From the NCBI GenBank assembly GCA_036338615.1, contig JAYZBT010000003.1, positions 1 to 10,011 on the forward strand: DNA of 10,011 nucleotides, in the 5' to 3' direction. The position numbers and the translations under genes are program-made. Under the pieces are notes generated by a model. That model searched no databases, had not been told where the DNA came from, and saw nothing but the letters and a program-made list of their open reading frames with translations. This document shows, in pieces, positions 1 through 5,529 of this stretch (its first letter is position 1; each line of letters begins with the position of its first letter). Source of the stretch: UBA1138 sp036338615. Its GTDB lineage: Bacteria > Gemmatimonadota > Gemmatimonadetes > Longimicrobiales > Gaopeijiaceae.

Positions 1-998
1 CCGAAGTCGTTTTGCGGGTCGCGCCACACCGAATGCACATGATTGGCACCGCCCTGCACGTTGTCGTACTCGATGAGCAGGGTGGGCCCATGGATGCGGT
101 AGTAGTGACCCTCCCCGCGCTCCGTGCTGCCCGCCCATGCGAAGTAGAGGTTCTCGAGCCCGGCCTCGTGGATCCGGTCCATTTCCGTGTCCGCGACCTC
201 GGTCCGCGCGTTGCTCAAGTACTCCTCGATGACATGCATGAGGGCGTGACTCTGCGCGTCGTTCATTTCCGAAGCGGGCAGCCCTTCGAAGCGATCCAGT
301 TCTACCGCGCGCGCGTTTCCTGTAACGATGTCACTCGGAGCCTCAGCCTCGATGATCGCGGTTCGGAGTTGGGCATCGGAGAGCAGGGCCAGTAGCTCGC
401 GGGCCAGATCCTCCTCGGCCCCGAGCAGGCGCCGGCCGGCATTCGGGCCCTCTCCGACCACATGCGGGTTCGAACCCACGAAGGCTGGAGTCACGGAAGG
501 GGGCGCACTCCCGGCGGCGGTGAAGTTCATCGAGATGTGGTGCCCCTCGAACCGCCACGCCCAGGGCCCGTCCGAGGAGGGCGTGCCGAAGATGTTGAAG
601 TAGTAGTCCTCGGGATCGCGTCGGTCCGGTCGACCTTCGATCTGGCCCAGAATCCCCTCGAGCTGCATGACGCCGGTTGCCTTCAGGTAGCCCTGCGAAC
701 TGAGAACGGACTGAAGGAGCCCGTGAGCGGCGGTGCGCTGCTCGGGGCTCATGTCCTTCAGCCGGACCCCGTATCGATCGCGCGGTACGAAGTGCCAGTC
801 GAAGCGTTGCTCGGCATCGAGCTGCCAGGTGCCGCGATCGCGCTCCCCACTGCCCAGAGTTCCGACGTAGGCTTCAGCCGCGGTCGCCATGCGGGCGCCG
901 GCGTCGGCGGGCGGAGGCTCGAGGGCCGGGGCCAGAAACGCAGCCGCGAGCATGACGGTCAGGAAAGCCGCCCCGAGGGTGGCCAGGATGGTGCGCAT
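1..998 (-). CDS. Secreted DUF3500 family protein (C-terminal end beyond window)
   Basis: I translated this frame by hand and found it open from the ATG at 998 to the left edge, giving 332 codons. An N-terminal hydrophobic stretch (about residues 4-26, ending in an Ala/Pro-rich run) looks like a signal peptide. The body matches my memory of DUF3500: a FVGSNPHVV motif near residue 175, GEGPNAGRRLL after it, a LLIEYDN motif near residue 306, and NHVHSVWRDPQNDFG at the visible end. That last motif normally lies near the C-terminus, so probably only a few dozen residues are missing. The start is well supported by GGAGGA (complement of 1004-1009) 5 nt upstream. It is the last visible gene of a minus-strand unit, 57 nt after the S9A peptidase. 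The family's function is unknown to me; the conserved His/Asp/Trp cluster hints at ligand or metal binding, which is inference. Confidence 0.88.
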   Translation of the reverse strand, partial: MRTILATLGAAFLTVMLAAAFLAPALEPPPADAGARMATAAEAYVGTLGSGERDRGTWQLDAEQRFDWHFVPRDRYGVRLKDMSPEQRTAAHGLLQSVLSSQGYLKATGVMQLEGILGQIEGRPDRRDPEDYYFNIFGTPSSDGPWAWRFEGHHISMNFTAAGSAPPSVTPAFVGSNPHVVGEGPNAGRRLLGAEEDLARELLALLSDAQLRTAIIEAEAPSDIVTGNARAVELDRFEGLPASEMNDAQSHALMHVIEEYLSNARTEVADTEMDRIHEAGLENLYFAWAGSTERGEGHYYRIHGPTLLIEYDNVQGGANHVHSVWRDPQNDF

Positions 999-1055
999 GA
1001 GTGTCCTCCCGCATCCGACGTGGGACCACGATACCGCTACGCGGCAAAGATGCGG

Positions 1056-3191
1056 CTAAGGGGTCGGCGGCGACAGCGTCATCCCGAGTTGTTGGGCGAG
1101 GAAGGTCAGCTCCCTAGCCGTGTCTTCGATGCGCAGGCTCATCGGCCGGCCGCGACCCGCCGCGTGCCCCCCTCGGTTGTCGTACCAGAGAATCACGGGC
1201 AGGCCCGACGAAGTCGCTGCCTGCAACCGCGCGGTCATCCGCCGCGCCTGGAGCGGCGGCACGCGGGTATCGAGATCCCCCGTGGCGAGCATGACAGCGG
1301 GGTACTCGACACCGTCCTCGACCGCCTGGTACGGGGAGTACTTCCGGATCGCTTCGAACTGTTCGGGAATGCGTGCGTCTCCGTACTCGAGCAACGCGGG
1401 CATGTTGTTGGTCTCGAAGAACTCGTGAAAGCGCACCATGTCCAAGTCCGGATACGTGCAGAGCACGGCGCGGAAGAGGTCTGGCCGCTGCGTCATGGCG
1501 CTGGCCACGAGGAGTCCGCCGTTGCTACCGCCGCTGATCCCCAAGCGACTCGGGCTTGTGAAGCCCTCGGAGATCAGCGCCTCGGCCGCCGCGATGAAGT
1601 CGTCGAAGACGTGCTGCTTGTTCTCCAGCATACCGTCGCGGTGCCATGCTTCACCAAACTCGGTGCCGCCGCGGAGGGTCGCGACAGCGTAGACGCCGCC
1701 CATGTCGAGCCACGCTTGTCTCGTCCTCGAAAAGCCCGGCTTGATGTTCGACGTGAAGCCCCCATATCCGTTGAGGATGGTCGGGTGACTGCCGTCGAGT
1801 TCGATGCCCTCCTTGTGCAGGACATGCATGGGGGCGCGGGTGCCTCCACTCGACGTGACCCAGATCTTGGTCACCGCGAAGCCTTCTGGAACATCCTCGG
1901 GTGGTTCCGTCAGCTCGCGTTCTCCAGTCGCGAGATCGATCTCGTATTCCGTACTCGGCGTTAGGTATCCACTCACGCTCAGTGTCGCCTTGCCCGCTCC
2001 GGCTCCGCTGATGCTCGCGGAAGACTGCGGGGGCACTTCGATCTGGCCGGCCGGCGTGCCATCCATCTCGAAGACCGAGATCCGGTTCTCGACGTCGTGC
2101 AGGTACGTGGCATAGATGCGGTCGTCGATGAAGGCGTACGACTCGAGTAGGTCGTCGCTCTCCGGGATCAGCTCGCGCCAGGAGCCGATGGCCGGGCGCT
2201 CCGGGTCGGCGACCATGAGGCGGAAGTTGGAAGCCTCCCAGTCGGTGCGGATATAGAGCAGGCCCCCGCGAAAGCGGACCTGAAAGTGCGCGGGCACACC
2301 CTCGACCATGGGTTCCATTGCTCCGCTTCCATACTGGAGGAAGAAGTCGTTTCGTGCCCAGCCGTGTTGTGCGCTGAAGATGCGGTAGAAATCGGCAGCG
2401 ACGTTCATGCCGATGAACGTTGTCGGCCCGTACCCTTCGCCCCAGATCAGCTCATCCTGTCCGGGGTCGTCGCCAAGCCGGTGTCGGCGAATCCGTGGCC
2501 CCTCGATGCGGGAGCGCGATGTGTAATAGAAGCCCTCCCCCTCGTCGTCGAACCGCACACCGCTGTACAGTGCGTTCGGGAGGTGGTCGGGAAGGTTCTG
2601 ACCGGTTGTGAGATCTATGATGTGCACCGCGATCTCATCCGCGCCGCCCTGTCGGATCGAGTACATCATCAAGGAGTCGTTGGGAGAGGAGCCCATGAGC
2701 GAGACCAATGTGCGGTACGTAGGGTCGATCTCGCCCGGATCGATGAAGACTTCGTACTCCCCATCCACGGTCGGCTCCCCCGCATCGTCCATCTCCGGGT
2801 TGGGGCGGCGGTACACGACAGGCGCTTCTTCACCAACGCGTCTCATGGTGAAGTACTCGTGGTCACCGACCACGCGGGTCGCGCCAACGCTCTCCCGATC
2901 CAAGCCCTCACGCAGCAGCTCACGGAAACGATCCCTGAGCGGGCTCTCTCCGACGATGAGCTCCGCATACTCGTTCTGAGCCCCGATCCATGCGCGCGTC
3001 TCCGGCGACTCCTGGTCTTCGAGCCAACGGTAGTCGTCGATGAACTCCACCCCCTGGATGACGTCGACTACGGGATCGCGCCGCGACTCCGGCGGCGCAG
3101 GGTACGGACCCGTGCACAACGGGACCGCGATGAGCGTGAACGCAACGACGAACAGCCCGGTGGTCCGGATGAAGCGACCCGTGGTCTTCAC
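1056..3191 (-). CDS. Exported prolyl oligopeptidase family serine peptidase (S9A)
   Basis: The 711-residue protein has the size and order of an S9A prolyl oligopeptidase plus an export signal. A hydrophobic segment at about residues 10-27 suggests export; a Cys at 26 lacks a canonical lipobox, so a lipoprotein is doubtful. Residues about 30-80 carry the family's N-terminal motif (DDYRWLED then PETRAW and AQN). A beta-propeller follows, to about residue 430. The alpha/beta-hydrolase domain holds the nucleophile Ser556 in GISGGSNGG, Asp641 in GDLDTRVPP and His676 in GGHAAGR, so the catalytic triad is complete. Family members cut short peptides after proline; here the substrate would be outside the cytoplasm. 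The start is GTG with no strong ribosome site; no better in-frame start lies near. It follows the DUF3237 gene by 36 nt and precedes the DUF3500 gene on the same strand, so co-transcription is likely. Confidence 0.95.
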   Translation of the reverse strand: MKTTGRFIRTTGLFVVAFTLIAVPLCTGPYPAPPESRRDPVVDVIQGVEFIDDYRWLEDQESPETRAWIGAQNEYAELIVGESPLRDRFRELLREGLDRESVGATRVVGDHEYFTMRRVGEEAPVVYRRPNPEMDDAGEPTVDGEYEVFIDPGEIDPTYRTLVSLMGSSPNDSLMMYSIRQGGADEIAVHIIDLTTGQNLPDHLPNALYSGVRFDDEGEGFYYTSRSRIEGPRIRRHRLGDDPGQDELIWGEGYGPTTFIGMNVAADFYRIFSAQHGWARNDFFLQYGSGAMEPMVEGVPAHFQVRFRGGLLYIRTDWEASNFRLMVADPERPAIGSWRELIPESDDLLESYAFIDDRIYATYLHDVENRISVFEMDGTPAGQIEVPPQSSASISGAGAGKATLSVSGYLTPSTEYEIDLATGERELTEPPEDVPEGFAVTKIWVTSSGGTRAPMHVLHKEGIELDGSHPTILNGYGGFTSNIKPGFSRTRQAWLDMGGVYAVATLRGGTEFGEAWHRDGMLENKQHVFDDFIAAAEALISEGFTSPSRLGISGGSNGGLLVASAMTQRPDLFRAVLCTYPDLDMVRFHEFFETNNMPALLEYGDARIPEQFEAIRKYSPYQAVEDGVEYPAVMLATGDLDTRVPPLQARRMTARLQAATSSGLPVILWYDNRGGHAAGRGRPMSLRIEDTARELTFLAQQLGMTLSPPTP

Positions 3192-3227
3192 GGCTGTGGT
3201 CTCAGACTCGGACGCACTCGCTCACGC

Positions 3228-3707
3228 TCAGAGGATGCCGAAAATATCGTAGGCGACCTTACCCGACACCTGTTTGCTCTTGCCGATACAAACGATGTGG
3301 TTCAGCCAGTCGTATTTCTCCGACGCGGTCTGGAAGATCGGGCGCACCCGCCAGTACAATCCGTCGTCTCCTCGATGCACGACTCCGGTGTACGTCATGT
3401 AGATCAGCGCGCCGTCATCGGTCTCGAGCGTGATGCGCACATCGAGGCTGCTGTGTCCCGATACCTGTGTGATCCAGTCGGCGCCGCCCGGATGAACCGT
3501 CCCCTGGATGTTCGGTCCGGCGAACGTGCCGCCGGTCACGGGTGCGATCCGGGTGGGGCCCGCATCGAGCTGCGTGTCGACGTCCAGCAGCAGTTCGAAC
3601 AGGAACTCCGATTCGAGCGCACTCGCGGGTGTCTGCGCAGACGCCATGGGACTTCCCCCGATTGCGGCAACCAGAGCGATCGTGCCTGCCGTAGCCAGCT
3701 TTCTCAT
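3228..3707 (-). CDS. Secreted DUF3237 (UPF0311) family protein
   Basis: This 159-residue protein starts with a clear signal peptide: MRK, a hydrophobic core, and an Ala-Ser-Ala-Gln cleavage site near residue 25. The mature part matches DUF3237. It begins with FELLLDVDTQLDAGPTR, followed by PVTGGTFAGPNIQGTV and HPGGADW, then TDDGALIYMTYTGV and a final YDWLNHIVCIGKS segment. These are the strands of a small beta-barrel whose function is not known; most relatives I recall lack a signal, so export is notable. A longer frame extends upstream to 3941, but I chose the ATG at 3707 because AAGGAG sits 7 nt before it and the signal peptide begins there. The upstream small membrane gene ends 11 nt away, and its stop codon overlaps this ribosome site. 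The S9A gene follows after 36 nt. Confidence 0.9.
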   Translation of the reverse strand: MRKLATAGTIALVAAIGGSPMASAQTPASALESEFLFELLLDVDTQLDAGPTRIAPVTGGTFAGPNIQGTVHPGGADWITQVSGHSSLDVRITLETDDGALIYMTYTGVVHRGDDGLYWRVRPIFQTASEKYDWLNHIVCIGKSKQVSGKVAYDIFGIL

Positions 3708-3714
3708 TCCCGAT

Positions 3715-3721
3715 CTCCTTA
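3715..3721 (-). promoter_or_regulatory. Ribosome binding site overlapping the upstream stop codon
   Basis: On the minus strand the sequence reads TAAGGAG, then seven bases, then the ATG of the DUF3237 gene at 3707. TAA is the stop of the small membrane ORF and also the first bases of the Shine-Dalgarno sequence. This decides the DUF3237 start against the longer upstream frame. It also suggests that ribosomes finishing the small ORF re-initiate here. Confidence 0.75.
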
Positions 3722-3847
3722 GGAGGCCGCGCTCGCGACCCAGGTCAACACCTTTGCCGAGAGGTACTCCGAGACCCCAGGGACGAACAGCACAGTGAAT
3801 ACGGTTCCGACAATCACGCCACCGACAACCCAGTAGAGGCGTTTCAT
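3719..3847 (-). CDS. Small single-pass membrane protein, 42 residues
   Basis: I do not recognise a family. The product begins MKRLYWVVGG and has one hydrophobic segment (about residues 5-23) with basic residues in front, followed by a short amphipathic tail containing YLSAKVLTWVASA. Three things support a real gene. Its ATG overlaps the stop of the upstream gene as ATGA (3847-3844), the classic sign of translational coupling. GGAG lies about 7 nt before the ATG on the minus strand. Its stop is 11 nt before the DUF3237 start, within that gene's ribosome site. Another frame open to 4219 also reads through this stop, but the coupled ATG fits better. It may anchor or assist its neighbours in the membrane; that is inference from position only. 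Confidence 0.68.
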   Translation of the reverse strand: MKRLYWVVGGVIVGTVFTVLFVPGVSEYLSAKVLTWVASAAS

Positions 3848-4386
3848 CTCGCAGCTCCGGTCGTGCCTGTGTTGCGCGGAGCGAGCTCGAAGAGCCAGAT
3901 CCCCCCCGATTCGACCGTCGCGGCCGTTGTCTGCCCTCCATATTTCCGGCTGAGGTCCGTCATAACGCCTTCGACGACCGCCCCGCTCATGAGGCGCACG
4001 AGCGTTCGCTCGTACCTCTTGCCATCGATGCGGACTACGGCCCGCCCATCTCGTTCCGCTTCGATCGGCCATTTCTTCCAGATTCGTCCAATACGGTTGT
4101 TCATGTACCCGGACACCACATATGCCTTGCCCTCGTGATCGAGCACCCAAATCAGTCGAGACCGGGGAGGCTCGAGCAGTTGCAGCTCGATGGTGCCGAT
4201 GTCGTGGACGAAACTCCAATCCGGCTCCGCACCCGTCACCAAGTCTCCGGCAACGAGCGCTCCACCGGCGAAAACCCCTGAGGGTCCGTCCGAACTACGC
4301 GCCGAGACCGCCAAAGTCGCAAAAGCGACGACGGGGATGAGCAGGAGGACACCGACCACAATGAGCAGTTTTCGAACGATCTTCAT
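3844..4386 (-). CDS. Membrane-anchored protein, possible split beta-barrel fold
   Basis: This 180-residue protein opens with MKIVRK and a strong hydrophobic segment (about residues 7-28), acting as an anchor or uncleaved signal. The rest is soluble and beta-rich. The visible pieces are a GPSGVFAGGALVAGDLV linker, TIELQLLEPPRSRLIWVLD, GKAYVVSGYMNNR, a Trp/Lys-rich stretch (RIWKKWPIEAERDG), and VVRIDGKRYERTLVRL. The order (strand ending in an Arg-rich loop, strand with a small-molecule loop, Trp-containing helix, then an I/V-x-G-x-x-Y strand) resembles flavin or F420 split-barrel proteins such as DUF2255 or DUF385. I only infer this and see no diagnostic cofactor motif. A longer frame reaches 4497, but that extension lacks a ribosome site and would cross the promoter at 4435-4463. 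The ATG at 4386 has GGGAG about 10 nt upstream. It is the first gene of the unit and overlaps the next by 4 nt. Confidence 0.78.
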   Translation of the reverse strand: MKIVRKLLIVVGVLLLIPVVAFATLAVSARSSDGPSGVFAGGALVAGDLVTGAEPDWSFVHDIGTIELQLLEPPRSRLIWVLDHEGKAYVVSGYMNNRIGRIWKKWPIEAERDGRAVVRIDGKRYERTLVRLMSGAVVEGVMTDLSRKYGGQTTAATVESGGIWLFELAPRNTGTTGAAR

Positions 4387-4434
4387 GGTTCTGACGCTCC
4401 CGGTGATCGCTTGCTGGGCAACCCGATGAATCCG

Positions 4435-4463
4435 AGCGTACCCGCCGGTTTCGAGCGTGTCAA
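4435..4463 (-). promoter_or_regulatory. Sigma70-like promoter for the minus-strand five-gene unit
   Basis: On the minus strand 4463-4458 reads TTGACA, a perfect -35 box. After exactly 17 nt, 4440-4435 reads TACGCT, which keeps the three most conserved -10 bases (T, A and the final T). Transcription would start near 4428, leaving a leader of about 40 nt before the ATG at 4386. The position, immediately upstream of the first gene of a co-directional cluster, supports it. The weak middle of the -10 box means activity could be modest or activator-dependent. Confidence 0.6.
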
Positions 4464-4469
4464 TCGAGA

Positions 4470-4865
4470 TTGGCCTTGCGGACCGACCAGGCCCCAAAGG
4501 ATGTTACGCGCGGGCGACGAATGGTATCCATGCTGGGTCGAGCGCGAGTTCCGTGGAGGCTCGCCCGAGATACGAGCCAACTGCGCGGTGACATCGCATC
4601 GACGGATTTCGAGAAACTGTACGGACACGCCCGTGTCGGCATCTGCTACTTCGATGCCGACCTGCGCTACGTGTAGGTCAATGATTGGCTGGTCACGCTC
4701 AACGGCCTGCCGGGGCAGCAGCACGTGGGACAGAAAATGGGCGACATCCTACCGAATGTGGCAGCGGCCGTAGCAAGGAGAACTCCGGCGGGTGGAGGTG
4801 CCGTGTCCATCCAGGGTGTACCGGACGAGGGCACCACGGTCATCGCGACGATCCCGGTCCAATAG
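4470..4865 (+). pseudogene. Remnant of a PAS-domain histidine kinase (in-frame TAG, internal deletion)
   Basis: In one frame the sequence encodes a PAS domain start (FEKLYGHARVGICYFDADLRYV, about 4608-4673), a TAG stop at 4674-4676, and then the PAS continuation VNDWLVTLNGLPGQQHVGQ and DILPNVAAAVAR without a frame change. It next jumps to GGGAVSIQGVPDEGTTVIATIPVQ and stops at 4863-4865. That last piece is the typical final strands of a histidine-kinase ATPase domain (the G-T-x-V-x-x-x-I-P ending). The rest of the PAS domain, the phospho-acceptor His helix and the N and G1 boxes are absent. A working kinase of this type would need several hundred more residues. The start is unclear: a TTG at 4470 and an ATG at 4521 are both in frame, neither with a good ribosome site. 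I read it as a dead gene; a sequencing error could explain the TAG but not the missing middle. Confidence 0.8.
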
Positions 4866-4869
4866 CAGC

Positions 4870-5397
4870 GTGGCCACCGCGAAGCTTATCCAGGCCCATG
4901 CCGCACTGCTGGCGAGTCTGGACGTCGAGATCGAACAGGCATCGGATCCGGCCGTCTACGAGGCGTCTGCGCCGCGTGTGTCCGGGTGGAGCGTCAAGGA
5001 CCACCTCGAGCATCTCTCGATCGCGCATGGGGGGATTATCCGCTGGATCGAACGGGCCTGCGACCAGGATCCGGAACTCGAGACAGGCGGGAGCCCGAGC
5101 CTCGTGGGGTGGATCGTCCTGCTCGCGGGGGCGTTCCCCAGAGGTCGCGGTAAGGCCCCGGAGCGGACGCTCCCCACGGGGGCGGATGCAGTGGAGCTTG
5201 CGGATAGCCTCCGCGACACCAGGTCGCGGGTGGTGGGACTAGAGGGTTCGCTCGCTCGGCTCGAGGCGTCGAACGCCACCCGCAATCACTTCGCCTTCGG
5301 TGACCTCAATGCCGCGCAGTGGCTGAAGTTCACGGGGATCCACGCGCGCCATCATCAGAAGATCATCCGTGACGTGTTGAGGGCGGGATCGGTGTGA
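4870..5397 (+). CDS. DinB-like / DUF1569-like four-helix protein, putative metal-dependent enzyme
   Basis: The 175-residue product looks like a DinB superfamily four-helix bundle. Residues 40-49 carry the typical WSVKDHLEHL motif with a candidate metal ligand at His48. Near the C-terminus, WLKFTGIHARHHQKI supplies an H-x-x-x-H pair at His158 and His162, completing the usual three-His site. Known relatives include thiol-dependent transferases for mycothiol or bacillithiol and many uncharacterised damage-inducible proteins; the substrate here is unknown. I chose GTG at 4870, 4 nt after the stop of the kinase remnant. The frame stays open upstream to 4792, but that part overlaps the kinase tail and has a shadow-like Arg/Ser-rich composition. 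The ribosome site is weak, so translation may once have been coupled to the kinase. No export signal is visible, so it is probably cytoplasmic. Confidence 0.82.
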   Translation: MATAKLIQAHAALLASLDVEIEQASDPAVYEASAPRVSGWSVKDHLEHLSIAHGGIIRWIERACDQDPELETGGSPSLVGWIVLLAGAFPRGRGKAPERTLPTGADAVELADSLRDTRSRVVGLEGSLARLEASNATRNHFAFGDLNAAQWLKFTGIHARHHQKIIRDVLRAGSV

Positions 5398-5443
5398 TGC
5401 CGAGGTTGGTCGGGCAATAGCCGGACTCGGGCAGCGGCCGCAT

Positions 5444-5471
5444 ATTCACCGCCTCAGATTCACCGCCACAG
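5444..5471 (+). repeat. Two tandem 14-bp direct repeats upstream of the S9 peptidase gene
   Basis: ATTCACCGCCTCAG (5444-5457) is followed immediately by ATTCACCGCCACAG (5458-5471), differing at one base. A weaker third copy may follow. They lie in the 132-nt gap before the peptidase gene, 59 nt upstream of its ATG. This could be an operator with one site per helical turn and a bit, or a chance short tandem duplication. I see no convincing -35/-10 pair in this gap. Confidence 0.5.
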
Positions 5472-5529
5472 ACTCGCCGCGTAGGTTGGCCTGGAGTCTG
5501 TCTCGCGCGACCGTCCTAGCCTGGAGTTC

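Noticed and set aside
462..1964. 500-residue plus-strand open frame
   Set aside because: It lies opposite the DUF3500 and S9A genes, has Arg/His/Gly-rich shadow composition and no recognisable motif.
2286..3722. 478-residue plus-strand open frame
   Set aside because: It is antisense to the S9A and DUF3237 genes, which have complete family motifs; long antisense frames are expected in high-GC coding DNA.
3708..3941. Upstream extension of the DUF3237 frame
   Set aside because: The extension would precede a clear signal peptide and overlaps the small membrane gene; AAGGAG supports the ATG at 3707.
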